Assembly (NCBI GenBank): GCA_013002305.1
Contig: JABDKG010000087.1
Location: 166,167-230,166, forward strand
From: Hellea sp.
Lineage (GTDB): Bacteria; Pseudomonadota; Alphaproteobacteria; Caulobacterales; Maricaulaceae
Length of the DNA stretch: 64,000 bases
Reading direction: 5' to 3'
A model generated the notes under the pieces. It was given only the letters and a program-made list of their open reading frames with translations. It was not told the DNA's origin and did not search any database. Position 1 is the first letter of the stretch; every line of letters begins with the position of its first letter. Positions 50,032 through 60,917 of the stretch are shown piece after piece. The translations under genes and the position numbers were made by a program.

Positions 50032-50114
50032 AAGCCGACCATAGGGGCTGGTAGGCATCATGTCACGGTTTCTAAATTGACTTGCACCCTATTTAGGCGC
50101 ATTTTTACAGCAGC

Positions 50115-51032
50115 ATGACCGCAAAATATGTTGATATCGATAAATCATTGATCCGAAACCTCAGTAAAAGATCCAATCTCTGGGGATTTTGGCTGACCTT
50201 CCATGTTTGGGCTGTTATTATTACGGCAGGCCTATTGTTTATCCTCTGGCCCAATCCGTTTAGTTTTGTATTGGCCGTAATCATTATCGGATCTCGGCAA
50301 CACGGCCTCGCAATTTTAATGCATGATGCCGCCCATAGTGCCTTGTTTGAAGACCGGAAAATAAACGATTTTGTCGGGAAATGGTTACTGGCCGCGCCAT
50401 ATGGCGGCGATCTCAAAGCCTATCGCAAGTACCACCTTGTTCATCACAAATATACGCAAACCGACAGGGATCCTGACCTTGTCCTTTCAAATAAATTTCC
50501 GGTTACAAAACAAAGTCTTATACGCAAGTTTTTGCGTGATATTTCGGGCATAACATTTCTGCGCATTCAGATCGCAACGTTTAGATTACGGCGCGGTAAA
50601 GACGTGAGTTTAAAGGGCACAGACGCCTTCGAAGCCACCTCGTTCTGGCCGACACTGATCACCAACGCGGTAATATTGGGTACGTTGACATTTGCCGGAT
50701 GTTGGTGGGCCTATTTTGCGCTTTGGCTCTTGCCCCATATGACCGTGTTTTGGGTGGTCCTTCGCCTTAGAAATATCGCAGAACATGCGATGACCGATCA
50801 TAGCGATAATCCGCTGACCCATGCGCGTACGACCAAAACCAACTGGCTGACGCGATCAATTCTTTCGCCCTATTGGGTCAATTACCATGTCGAACATCAT
50901 GCCTATATGTTTGTCCCCTGCTTTAATCTGCCAAAACTTCATAAGGCCTTTGAGGGCGATGGTTATGACAAAAAGATGGATTGTAAGTCTGGATATATCC
51001 AAGTATTAAAGTCCGTCTTGGTACCTGCATGA
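50115..51032 (+). CDS. Fatty acid desaturase family protein
   Basis: Histidine boxes HDAAH, HLVHHKYTQ, HVEHHAY. Confidence 0.92.
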   Translation: MTAKYVDIDKSLIRNLSKRSNLWGFWLTFHVWAVIITAGLLFILWPNPFSFVLAVIIIGSRQHGLAILMHDAAHSALFEDRKINDFVGKWLLAAPYGGDLKAYRKYHLVHHKYTQTDRDPDLVLSNKFPVTKQSLIRKFLRDISGITFLRIQIATFRLRRGKDVSLKGTDAFEATSFWPTLITNAVILGTLTFAGCWWAYFALWLLPHMTVFWVVLRLRNIAEHAMTDHSDNPLTHARTTKTNWLTRSILSPYWVNYHVEHHAYMFVPCFNLPKLHKAFEGDGYDKKMDCKSGYIQVLKSVLVPA

Positions 51033-52399
51033 AAAAATTGATCCTATTTTTGGCCGTTTTAGGCCTGTCGATGAGCCTGTCTGCGACGGCCCAAAGCCAC
51101 GATGTCGCCCCGCCATCGGAGGTTCTGGACATTTATGCCATTGCCGACGCCCCTTCGGCTGACCGGATATACACGGATATCGAGACACTAGCGAATTTTG
51201 GTACCCGCCATACATTGTCGGAAACCGAAAGCGATATACGCGGTATCGGCGCAGCGCGCCGCTGGATATTTGAGGAATTCGAGACCATTAGCGAAGCGTG
51301 CGGCGGCTGCCTTGAAGTGATTTATGTTACGGACACAATATCCGGCGAAACCCGCATCCCCGACCCGACCGAAGTTGTTAGCGTTCTTGCGATACAGCGC
51401 GGCACAATTGACCCTAACCGCTATGTCATGATGAGCGGCGACATTGATAGCCGCGTCACCGATCCGCTTGACGGAACCTCCGACAGTCCGGGCGCCAACG
51501 ACAATGCGTCTGGCATGGCGGGCGTGATAGAAGCGGCCCGGATTTTATCCAAAAACGAATATGCCGGATCGATTATTTATGCGGGTTTGTCGGGCGAAGA
51601 ACAGGGGCTTTTTGGCGGCAAAATTGTTGCCCAGCACGCGCTTGATCAGGGCTGGGAAATCAAGGCCGTCCTCAACAATGATATGATCTCCAATATCACC
51701 GGCGTTGACGGCGTAACGGATAACTCGATCGTCCGCGTTTTCTCTGAAGGGACCCGCGCAACCGAAACCCCGGAAGAGGCCCGGCTGCGGCGTTTTACGG
51801 GCGGCGAAGTCGATAGTCCGTCACGCAACCTTGCCCGTTACGTGAAATCTATGGCGGATCAATATATGGTCAATCTCGATGTCATGATTGTTTACCGGCT
51901 CGATCGCTACCGCCGCGGCGGACATCACCGACCCTTTAACGAAGTTGGCATGCCCGGCGTCCGGATCATGGAAACCCACGAACATTATGACCGCCAACAT
52001 CAGGACCTGCGGACTGAAAATGGTACTGAATATGGTGATACGCTCGAAGGCGTCGATAAACATTACGCCGCCAAATTGACGGCACTCAACGCGATAACGC
52101 TCGCCGGTATGGCGGGCGCGCCGCCCTTCCCGGCCAATGTCGAAGCGAGCGGGGCGGTGAGCGCGTCCGCAACGCTGACATGGGAAACGCCTGAAAAAGC
52201 CGATAATCTTTCAGGATATCGGGTTCATTGGCGCGTCACAACCGCGCCGGAATGGACCCATTCGCGTTTTGTCGGCAAGGTCAATGAATGGACGTTTAAA
52301 AACCTTGTGATTGATAATTACTTTTTTGGCGTATCCGCCATCTCCCATGACGGCTATGAAACGCCCGTCGTATTTCCGGGCCCCGCCGGACGGTTTTAA
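51029..52399 (+). CDS. M28 family zinc peptidase with C-terminal FN3-like domain
   Basis: SPGANDNASGMAGVIEAARIL; AGLSGEEQGLFGG; C-terminal ATLTWETPEKADNLSGYRVHWR. Confidence 0.9.
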   Translation: MKKLILFLAVLGLSMSLSATAQSHDVAPPSEVLDIYAIADAPSADRIYTDIETLANFGTRHTLSETESDIRGIGAARRWIFEEFETISEACGGCLEVIYVTDTISGETRIPDPTEVVSVLAIQRGTIDPNRYVMMSGDIDSRVTDPLDGTSDSPGANDNASGMAGVIEAARILSKNEYAGSIIYAGLSGEEQGLFGGKIVAQHALDQGWEIKAVLNNDMISNITGVDGVTDNSIVRVFSEGTRATETPEEARLRRFTGGEVDSPSRNLARYVKSMADQYMVNLDVMIVYRLDRYRRGGHHRPFNEVGMPGVRIMETHEHYDRQHQDLRTENGTEYGDTLEGVDKHYAAKLTALNAITLAGMAGAPPFPANVEASGAVSASATLTWETPEKADNLSGYRVHWRVTTAPEWTHSRFVGKVNEWTFKNLVIDNYFFGVSAISHDGYETPVVFPGPAGRF

Positions 52400-52484
52400 A
52401 TCATTCTTGATATTCGCCTGATAGGCGAAGCCGCATGACTTTATTCACAAGCCGGATTATTTAATAATTCAAAGGGAGATGCTC

Positions 52485-55400
52485 ATGACATCCACACGTA
52501 AACTCGTACTCGGCGGCGCGGCCGCAGTCGCTATGGCATTCGCACTCGGCGCTTATACATCCGGCCAATTCGAGCTACAAAGCAAGGCTTCGGCCCATCC
52601 ACATAAAAACCTGACCAAAACGGATAAGAACAAAGACAAAGACGTAACAGAAGTCGATAGAGACGACGAGAAATCTGCTTATAATGAGCAGCACGAAGAA
52701 GCACCTTTACCCGAAAACGACGACGATGAATCCGATCAGAATGATGAATCTGAGCCCGGCGCAGCCGGCAAAGCAATTGATTTGGCTCAAGACAATGACG
52801 AGGAAACCGAAGAAACCCAAGAAGAAGAAGAGGAAGAAGAGTCTTGGGATGTCAATGATCAGCCCGGCGACAGAAAGACGGTCAAAATAGACGTCAATGA
52901 AGGCACCTGGATGAGCCTTGATGTCAGTCCTGATGGCGAGACCATCGCGTTTGACCTGCTCGGTGATATTTACACTATGCCGGTTAGCGGCGGCAAAGCT
53001 ACTAATCTGACTTCTGATATGGCTTGGGATATGCAGCCGCGCTTCTCGCCCGATGGATCACAGATAGCCTTTACCTCGGACCGCGCCGGCGGAGACAATA
53101 TCTGGGTTATGGATGTTGACGGCGAGAATAAAGAGCAGGTCACGAAAGAATCCTTCCGGCTGACCAATAATCCGACCTGGAGCCCGGATGGCCGCTTCAT
53201 TGCAGCCAAGAAACATTTCACAACTTCGCGCTCTCTCGGGACCGGCGAAATCTGGCTCTATCACACTAGCGGCGGCAGCGGCGTCCAGCTTGTTAAGCGG
53301 CCATCAGAATCCCATCAAAAAGAGCTGGGTGAACCCATGTTCTCACCGGATGGGCGCTATGTTTATTATACTCAAAATACGACGCCGGGCTCGCAATTTA
53401 TCTATGCTCAGGATTCCAATACCGAGCTGTTTCAAATCAAGCGCTATGATATGGAAACCGGCGACATAATTACGGCCGCTGGCGGTGAAGGCGGAGCCGT
53501 GCGCCCGGCCCCGTCTCCAGACGGGAAATACCTTGCCTATGTCAAGCGTGAGCGAATGCAGTCTATGCTCTATCTACGCGATCTGGAAAGCGGTGAAGAG
53601 ACGCGGATTTACGACAAGCTTGATCGCGATATGCAAGAGACGTGGGGCGTTCAGGGCATGTATCCCAATATGGATTGGTCAGCGGATTCCACAGAGCTTT
53701 ATTTCTGGGCCGGCGGTAAAATCAAAAAGATCAATGTCGCCAACGGTGATGTTGAAACCATTAATTTCCGCGTTCGTGACAGCCGCGACGTCATGACGGC
53801 GCCGCGTCCAGACGTCGAAGTCGCGCCGAGTGAATTTGAAACCAACATGCCGCGCTACGCGCAAGTGTCGCCCAATGGCCGTAAAGTGGTCTATGAAAGC
53901 CTGGGCAAATTATATGTTAGAAATGTCAGCGGCGGCGCGCCCAAGCGGCTGACCCGCCTGCCGGAAAATATCCGCGAATATGACCCGAGCTGGACCCGCG
54001 ACGGGCGGCACCTGACCTTCATATCCTGGAGCGATGAAGGGCTTGGAACCATTCACAGAATCAACGCTTCCGGCGGCGGCCTCACCGATCTGACCGTTAA
54101 GCCTGGACATTATCGCCGGCCAGCTATGGCACCAGACGGAGAATATGTCGTCTATGAGAAAAACAGCGGCGGGTTCCTGACCTCCGATATCTGGTCCAAT
54201 GAACCGGGGCTTTATATTCAAGCTGTTGGCGATGACACACCGCAATTAATCCGGCGTTCCGGCTCCGGCGCGCATTTCGGCTCCAGCAATTTGCGGATCT
54301 ATTTCACCGACAATGTGGATGGAACTACGTCTCTGGTCAGTACCAACCTGCTCGGTGATGATGAACGCGTACATGCGTCATCAGAAATGTCGCAAGGTTT
54401 TTATATCTCCCCGAATGACGAGATGATTGCATTTCGCGAAAATTATAATCTCTATGCCATGCCGGTTTTAGCAGGCCCGCAAAATGTCTCGGCGAGCCGA
54501 AGCGGCAATGCCCTGCCCGTTACAAAGCTCTCGACCAATGGTTCGACCTATCCCAGCTGGAGCGGCGATAGCGATACGGTTTACTGGACGCTCGGCCCTG
54601 ACCTTTATGAAGCATCAATTTCTGAGGCCGTCGAAAATGAGGATTACGAGCAAGAACAGATTGCCAATCTGTCCTGGCAGCATAACGCCGATAAGCCGGA
54701 AGGCTCAATCCTATTAGCCAATGCCCGGATCATTACCATGTCTGATGAGGATGGCGGCGTGATTGAAAATGGCTCAATCTTGATCGAAGGTGACCGTATT
54801 GTTGCAATCGGCGAGGATATCCCGCAGGGCGACGACATTGAAGTCGTTGATCTCAAAGGAAAAACAATCATCCCGGGATTAATCGATGCCCATGCTCACG
54901 GCCCGCAAGGCGTCAGCGATATGACTCCGGAGCAAAACTGGAAAGCTGTTGCGCATCTGGCCCTTGGCGTAACCACAATTTTTGATCCGTCCTCCCAGGC
55001 CAGCGCGATCTTCCCGGCCGCTGAATTTCAGCAAGCCGGCAAAATCCTCGGACCCCGCATTTTCTCCACCGGTGAGGTGATTTACGGTGCCAAAGCGCCG
55101 GGCTTCTTTGCCGCGATTGATAGCGCAGAGGACGCGTCTGAACACGTCACCCGCCTGAATATGCAAGGCGCGCACGGCGTTAAAAACTATAATCAGCCGC
55201 GCCGCGAACAGCGTCAACAGGTTACCCATGCTGCGCGCGAACAGAACATTCTGGTCGTCCCGGAAGGCGGCTCGCTTTATCATATGGACATGTCGCTGGT
55301 TGTCGATGGCAACTCTTCGATCGAGCATAATCTTCCGGTTGGCGAGATATATGACGATGTCATCCAGCTCATGAGCCAGACCAATACAGCCTATGTTCCA

Positions 55401-55937
55401 ACGCTCGTTGTGACCTATGGCGGCGTGCGGGGCGAGGCCTATTACTACCAAAATACAAATGTCTGGGAGCATCCGATCCTGTCCAATCACGTACCGCCGC
55501 GTCAGCTTCAGGCCAGCTCGGTCCGCCGCCAAATGGCGCCGGATGAGGACTATGGCGACGCCGACGCTGCTGCCGTTGCCAAAAAACTTCAGGACGCGGG
55601 TGTGCTGGTGACTATCGGCGCCCATGGCCAGCGCGAAGGCCTGGCAGCGCATTGGGAAATCTGGTCATTTGCCCGCGGCGGAATGGACCCGATTGAAGCG
55701 CTACAAACCGCGACGATCGACCCGGCCAAACATCTCGGATTTTTTGAAGATATCGGCTCAATCGAAGAAGGAAAACTTGCCGATTTGGTCATTCTCGATG
55801 ACAATCCGCTCGATGATATTTACAACACGGATCACATTGACATGGTCATGCAGGGCGGCCGATTATACGACGCCGAAACCATGGATGAGGTCATCACTGG
55901 CGATAAGAAAAGATTGCCTTATTGGTGGGAAAAGTAG
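52485..55937 (+). CDS. Secreted amidohydrolase fused to an N-terminal TolB/PD40 beta-propeller, with acidic linker
   Basis: PD40 repeats (FSPDGSQIAFTSDRAGGDNIWVMD) and amidohydrolase GKTIIPGLIDAHAHGPQG...LADLVILDDNPLDDI. Start at the second Met because of the AAAGGGAG Shine-Dalgarno. Confidence 0.93.
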   Translation: MTSTRKLVLGGAAAVAMAFALGAYTSGQFELQSKASAHPHKNLTKTDKNKDKDVTEVDRDDEKSAYNEQHEEAPLPENDDDESDQNDESEPGAAGKAIDLAQDNDEETEETQEEEEEEESWDVNDQPGDRKTVKIDVNEGTWMSLDVSPDGETIAFDLLGDIYTMPVSGGKATNLTSDMAWDMQPRFSPDGSQIAFTSDRAGGDNIWVMDVDGENKEQVTKESFRLTNNPTWSPDGRFIAAKKHFTTSRSLGTGEIWLYHTSGGSGVQLVKRPSESHQKELGEPMFSPDGRYVYYTQNTTPGSQFIYAQDSNTELFQIKRYDMETGDIITAAGGEGGAVRPAPSPDGKYLAYVKRERMQSMLYLRDLESGEETRIYDKLDRDMQETWGVQGMYPNMDWSADSTELYFWAGGKIKKINVANGDVETINFRVRDSRDVMTAPRPDVEVAPSEFETNMPRYAQVSPNGRKVVYESLGKLYVRNVSGGAPKRLTRLPENIREYDPSWTRDGRHLTFISWSDEGLGTIHRINASGGGLTDLTVKPGHYRRPAMAPDGEYVVYEKNSGGFLTSDIWSNEPGLYIQAVGDDTPQLIRRSGSGAHFGSSNLRIYFTDNVDGTTSLVSTNLLGDDERVHASSEMSQGFYISPNDEMIAFRENYNLYAMPVLAGPQNVSASRSGNALPVTKLSTNGSTYPSWSGDSDTVYWTLGPDLYEASISEAVENEDYEQEQIANLSWQHNADKPEGSILLANARIITMSDEDGGVIENGSILIEGDRIVAIGEDIPQGDDIEVVDLKGKTIIPGLIDAHAHGPQGVSDMTPEQNWKAVAHLALGVTTIFDPSSQASAIFPAAEFQQAGKILGPRIFSTGEVIYGAKAPGFFAAIDSAEDASEHVTRLNMQGAHGVKNYNQPRREQRQQVTHAAREQNILVVPEGGSLYHMDMSLVVDGNSSIEHNLPVGEIYDDVIQLMSQTNTAYVPTLVVTYGGVRGEAYYYQNTNVWEHPILSNHVPPRQLQASSVRRQMAPDEDYGDADAAAVAKKLQDAGVLVTIGAHGQREGLAAHWEIWSFARGGMDPIEALQTATIDPAKHLGFFEDIGSIEEGKLADLVILDDNPLDDIYNTDHIDMVMQGGRLYDAETMDEVITGDKKRLPYWWEK

Positions 55938-56017
55938 GAAAAACACCGATTTTACAGATGATCCCACGTGGAGTGTCCACGCTTTGTCACCTGCTCCACG
56001 CGGCTTATCCGGCGATC

Positions 56018-59000
56018 TTATAAACCCACCATCAAATCTGACAGCTGGGCGTTGACGATCGCAAATTTGGGGACGGTCCAGCCGCCTTTGCGCGACATCG
56101 CCGAGACGGTCTCTTCATAAGCTTTGATATTCGGGACCCGCTCTCTGACCCAATCGGCGATCAGCGTGTCTATATTTTTAGATTTTTGGTCGCCGTTCTT
56201 TTTATGATATTTGGCCGCGCTGCGGGCAAACTGGAACTGGGCTTTGAAAAAATCTTCCTGCAGATGCCGCATCGCCAGCCGTTCCCAATGATCGGATGAA
56301 TCGGTCGAGAGCAGCGCGGCGCGGATGCGGTCAATTTTAAAACGACCGCCTATCTCATAAAATAGCTCGGCCGAGTCCGGCATATCCCAGCCGATGGCGT
56401 TTGACAGTTCCAGAACGTCAAAGCCCGAGGCGCGCGAGCGCAGCAAAGCGACATCGGTCGCGAGCTCTTTGGAAATTCCGGATTTCTTGAACGCCTTGAT
56501 GCGGCCTTCGGCGCGGCGATGGTCATAAGGCGATAGAAGCGCGAGCCAACGATTATCAACCAGAGAGACCAGCTTGTCGCGGCGGGCGATCCGTTTTTCG
56601 ATCGAGCCGCTTTCATTGCGCCGGACCAGCCAGGCAATCACCCGCATCAAAACCCGCGCGATTTCCTGATGAAGTTCGGTCTGCGCTTTTGCGGAAAGTT
56701 TATTGTCGAGTTTGGCAATTTCCTCGCGCAGCTCGGCAACGTTGAGCGTTTCGTAAGCGACGACGAAGGCTTTAGCGATGGCATCAACAGAACCTTGTGT
56801 TTGCTCTTTCTGGCGCATGACAGCCAGCGGGCCGCAAACATCAACGATCTTGTTGACCAGCCTTGACGTAATGATCTCGCGGCGCAGACGATGGCTGCCC
56901 ATGGCCTTTTTAAATTTCTGAAGTTTTTCAGGGAAATAGTCGGCGAGAATCTTCTCCATATATGGATCATCAGCGACGTCGGTATCAATCAAATCGTCGA
57001 ACAAGACGATCTTGGAATAGGCCAGAATAACGGAAATTTCTGGCCGGGTCAGGCCTTTCTTCTCAGCCGCCAAAGCCTGCATCGCTTCTTTGCTCGGCAG
57101 GCCTTCAACCGCCCGGTTCAGCAAATTACGCCGCTCGAGCGATGTCATGAACCGCTCATAAGCATTATGATCGAGCGGCGCCCGCATTTCCGCCAAAGAG
57201 AGCGCGCCGGTCTGGTCGTAATTATGCTGCAGGACCAGCTCACCGACATTATCAGTCATATCGACAAGGAGCTGATTTCTGTTTTTGGCCGCGAGCGCTT
57301 TACGCTCGATCGCGCCGCGCAGCAGGATTTTGATGTTAACCTCATTATCCGAACTGTCCACGCCTGCCGAATTATCGATCGCGTCAGTGTTCAGCCGGCC
57401 GCCTTTTCGGGCAAATTCGATCCGACCCGCTTGGGTCATACCCAGATTAGCGCCCTCGCCGATGACTTTGGCTTTAAGCTGCGCGCCGTTAACGCGAAGA
57501 TTGTCATTGGCTTTGTCGCCAACCTCGGCATGGCTCTCAGAGGTCGCTTTGACGTAGGTTCCGATACCGCCAAACCATAGGAGTTCAGTCTCGGATTTTA
57601 AGAGTGCATGCAGCAGCTCATCCGGCGTCACTTCATCTTTGGTCAGACCGGTCATCTCTTTGATCTCCGGCGTCAGTTCAATTGACTTGTCGGAGCGCGC
57701 AAAGATGCCGCCCCCTTTAGAAATCAGCTTTTTATTATAGTCATCCCATGTCGAGCGCGGCAGTTTGAACATACGGGCGCGCTCTTTGAAGGATTTGGCC
57801 GTATCCGGATCGGGATCTATAAATATATGAAGATGATTAAACGCCGCTAAGAGCTTGATATGTTTAGATAATAACATGCCATTACCAAAGACGTCGCCGG
57901 ACATATCGCCTACACCGATAACGGAGAAATCCTCGCTCTGAATGTCTTTTCCCATCTCGCGGAAATGGCGTTTGACAGCTTCCCAAGCGCCGCGCGCGGT
58001 GATGCCCATGACTTTATGATCATATCCGGCCGATCCGCCAGACGCGAACGCATCATCCAGCCAAAAACCATAATCCTGCGATATCCCGTTGGCGATATCC
58101 GAAAAGGTTGCTGTGCCTTTATCGGCCGCGACAACCAGATAGGGATCCGGGGCATCCCAGCTGATTACGTCTTCCGGCGGTACTGTGCCTTCGCCTTTAT
58201 AGGTGTCGGTTATATCCAATATGCCCGAGATAAATGTCTTATAGGCGGCAATCCCTTCGGCCAGCCACTCATCTCTTGTGCCCGATGTCGGCAATTGTTT
58301 TGGGAAAAACCCGCCTTTGGACCCGACCGGGACGATAACGGCATTTTTGACCTGCTGGGCTTTTACGAGGCCCAATACCTCTGTTCGGAAATCATCGCGC
58401 CTGTCAGACCAGCGAAGGCCGCCGCGCGCGACGGGGCCAAAGCGCAAATGGACGGCTTCGACTCGGGGCGAGCTGACATAGATTTCCCGGTATGGTTTGG
58501 GCGCCGGAAGATCATCAATGGCCTGACTGTTAAACTTGACCGAAATATAGGGCTTGAAATTACCATCCTCATCTGTCTGATAAAAATTCGTCCGCAGAGA
58601 TTTCTCAGCAGCATCCGCGATCCGGCGAATGACCCGATCATGATCAAGCGCCTTTACAGCGTTGAGACCGATTTGAATCTCGCTCATGATTTTTGCGGCA
58701 GCTTTTTTTCGTTCGGTGATTTTTTCAAATAATGAAGGATCAAATTTGACTTTCAAATATTCGATTATCTGACCGGTGAGCTCAGGATATTGTGATAAGG
58801 CCTCGATTTGGGTGGCCTCTGACGGGTCCATCCCGCTTTGACGCCGATAGCGCGCGATCAACCGCAGTAAAGCAATATTGCGCCAATTGGCGCTGAGCGG
58901 CAGGATGAGCCGGTTAAACCGGTCATCTTCGTTCTGTCCATTCCAGGTCGCCAAAAAGGCTTTTTCAAAGACCTGCGCAAGCCGCTCGCCGTCTTCGGCT

Positions 59001-60874
59001 TCGTGGCTAATACGGATTTCGAAATCATGGACCCAAACCGGCTTGCCGGTCTCCCGGACAAGTTCATACCCGGTTTCCTGAACAATATGAGAGGCAAAAT
59101 TATCAAAAACCGGCATGACATTTGACGGTTCTATGCGCTTATCCAGACTATATAATTTTGCCCGGAACTGTACCTCGCCCTTACCGGGCTTATCATACAC
59201 GTCGATCGCGACCGTATTGGTCTCAGACAGGGTTTCCGACATTTGAATATCGCGGACGGCATCTTCCGGTGAATATGCGTTTTGATAAGCGACAGAGAAG
59301 GCATCGGCATAATTTGACACATCAACTTCGACTTCATCCGGCAAATTTTCGGTAGAATAAATAACCCGGTCAAACCAGGGCTGTGCGATTTCGGCAATCC
59401 GCGCTTCAAGTTCGGTTAAGTCGGGTTTGAGCCCTTCATCGGGGTTCATGCCTATAATGAAATGAACCCGGGCCATTGGGGCGTCGCTATATTGCGGATA
59501 AAATGCTGATATGCGGCCGCCAAAAGCCTCCTTTAACTCGTCACCAATACGCATCCGTACCCGCGTATTATAATGCTCGAGAGGCACATAGACCAACACT
59601 GACGCAAACCGGTCAAACGGATCCCGGCGGACAAATATACGGGTGCGGGGCCGGTCAAAGCCTTGTGCAACACCCGTTGCAATCCTTAGGAGCTCGTCTT
59701 CCTCAATTTGAAACAGTTCGTCTCTGGGAAATGTCGACAGAACATAGTCGAGCCTTTTGCGGTTGTGCGAGCCTGAACCGAGCGAAGCGCGCTCCAGAAC
59801 ACGGCTGACTTTCTGGCGGATGAGCGGAACCTGTTGTGGCGCGAGACTATAGGCATCTGAGGTAAACAGACCGACATAACGGGTTTCGCCGATGACATCC
59901 CCGGCCCAGTCATATTGTTTGACCGATATGTAGTCCATCCGAACCCGGCGATGAACCCGGGTAAATATGTTCGATTTGGCTACCGTAACCGTCGGGCTGC
60001 TCTGCATAAAATGCGCAACATTACCGTCAATGACACTGGGTTCACTGCTTTGACGCAGAACGGTGACATCAGAGTTTCGAAGCAGACCCAATTGGCCTTT
60101 TTTATCAACCACGGGATTGGCAAAATCAGGTGTTTTACCGTTTTTTGTCGCGCTTTTGGTAAAATCATATGAGCGGGCACCGAGAAGAACGAAATTACCC
60201 GCGGCAATCCACTCTAGAAACTCGATGCCATCCTGAATATCGTCATTCTTTTCGGCATTAGGCAGACTTCTAAGATCTTCGCAGACCCGCTGCACATCGG
60301 TAATGAGAGCTTTGAAGTCCTGATTGATAATCCGGACTTCTTCCAAAGTTCTTTTAAGCTCAGCCGTGATGTCTCTGGCGGCTTTCTTGCCGAGCGTCGA
60401 AGTCGTCACCAATATGAGCGATTCGTCGATTTCTGTAGCGCCGCCTTGAACCCACTTGCCTTCCTCGTCCCGGCTGCCGGTCACGACCGGATGAAATAGA
60501 CCTGTGACATTGACCCCGAATGAGGAAATCGCGGCGACGATCGAATCGACCAGAAAGGACATATCGTCAAAGGCCATAACAATGACACTGTCCTGACGCG
60601 GCGCACATTTCGGGGCAAAATTCGATATCGTATCTATGTTAAAGAGCAGCTCTCCAACTTTCCGGCGATTAGGAAACATCCAAAAGGCCCGGGCCAGATC
60701 GACCAATTCGGCTATTTCGTAGGAAGCAAAATCACTTTCCGACGCATCACGATAAAAGTCTTTCAGAAATCCTTCCGCGCCGGCTTCGAAACCGTCATCA
60801 CTCAGATTGGTAAAATCCTTTAACTTTGCAGCGGCCTTCAAAAAGGCATCTTCGGTGAATTGCAATTCAGCCAT
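56018..60874 (-). CDS. NAD-specific glutamate dehydrogenase, large (about 180 kDa) type
   Basis: 1618 aa; RGGLRWSDRRDDFRTEVLGLVKAQQVKNAVIVPVGSKGGF; VIGVGDMSGDVFGNGML. Confidence 0.96.
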   Translation of the reverse strand: MAELQFTEDAFLKAAAKLKDFTNLSDDGFEAGAEGFLKDFYRDASESDFASYEIAELVDLARAFWMFPNRRKVGELLFNIDTISNFAPKCAPRQDSVIVMAFDDMSFLVDSIVAAISSFGVNVTGLFHPVVTGSRDEEGKWVQGGATEIDESLILVTTSTLGKKAARDITAELKRTLEEVRIINQDFKALITDVQRVCEDLRSLPNAEKNDDIQDGIEFLEWIAAGNFVLLGARSYDFTKSATKNGKTPDFANPVVDKKGQLGLLRNSDVTVLRQSSEPSVIDGNVAHFMQSSPTVTVAKSNIFTRVHRRVRMDYISVKQYDWAGDVIGETRYVGLFTSDAYSLAPQQVPLIRQKVSRVLERASLGSGSHNRKRLDYVLSTFPRDELFQIEEDELLRIATGVAQGFDRPRTRIFVRRDPFDRFASVLVYVPLEHYNTRVRMRIGDELKEAFGGRISAFYPQYSDAPMARVHFIIGMNPDEGLKPDLTELEARIAEIAQPWFDRVIYSTENLPDEVEVDVSNYADAFSVAYQNAYSPEDAVRDIQMSETLSETNTVAIDVYDKPGKGEVQFRAKLYSLDKRIEPSNVMPVFDNFASHIVQETGYELVRETGKPVWVHDFEIRISHEAEDGERLAQVFEKAFLATWNGQNEDDRFNRLILPLSANWRNIALLRLIARYRRQSGMDPSEATQIEALSQYPELTGQIIEYLKVKFDPSLFEKITERKKAAAKIMSEIQIGLNAVKALDHDRVIRRIADAAEKSLRTNFYQTDEDGNFKPYISVKFNSQAIDDLPAPKPYREIYVSSPRVEAVHLRFGPVARGGLRWSDRRDDFRTEVLGLVKAQQVKNAVIVPVGSKGGFFPKQLPTSGTRDEWLAEGIAAYKTFISGILDITDTYKGEGTVPPEDVISWDAPDPYLVVAADKGTATFSDIANGISQDYGFWLDDAFASGGSAGYDHKVMGITARGAWEAVKRHFREMGKDIQSEDFSVIGVGDMSGDVFGNGMLLSKHIKLLAAFNHLHIFIDPDPDTAKSFKERARMFKLPRSTWDDYNKKLISKGGGIFARSDKSIELTPEIKEMTGLTKDEVTPDELLHALLKSETELLWFGGIGTYVKATSESHAEVGDKANDNLRVNGAQLKAKVIGEGANLGMTQAGRIEFARKGGRLNTDAIDNSAGVDSSDNEVNIKILLRGAIERKALAAKNRNQLLVDMTDNVGELVLQHNYDQTGALSLAEMRAPLDHNAYERFMTSLERRNLLNRAVEGLPSKEAMQALAAEKKGLTRPEISVILAYSKIVLFDDLIDTDVADDPYMEKILADYFPEKLQKFKKAMGSHRLRREIITSRLVNKIVDVCGPLAVMRQKEQTQGSVDAIAKAFVVAYETLNVAELREEIAKLDNKLSAKAQTELHQEIARVLMRVIAWLVRRNESGSIEKRIARRDKLVSLVDNRWLALLSPYDHRRAEGRIKAFKKSGISKELATDVALLRSRASGFDVLELSNAIGWDMPDSAELFYEIGGRFKIDRIRAALLSTDSSDHWERLAMRHLQEDFFKAQFQFARSAAKYHKKNGDQKSKNIDTLIADWVRERVPNIKAYEETVSAMSRKGGWTVPKFAIVNAQLSDLMVGL

Positions 60875-60917
60875 TTATTTCTCCCCGCAATCGATGCGCC
60901 GTTTCATGATCTAAAGA

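Noticed and set aside
54879-55652. 257-aa minus-strand ORF
   Set aside because: Antisense to the amidohydrolase domain, which has strong motif support.
56891-58732. 229-aa and 255-aa plus-strand ORFs
   Set aside because: Antisense to the conserved large NAD-GDH; no recognisable domains.
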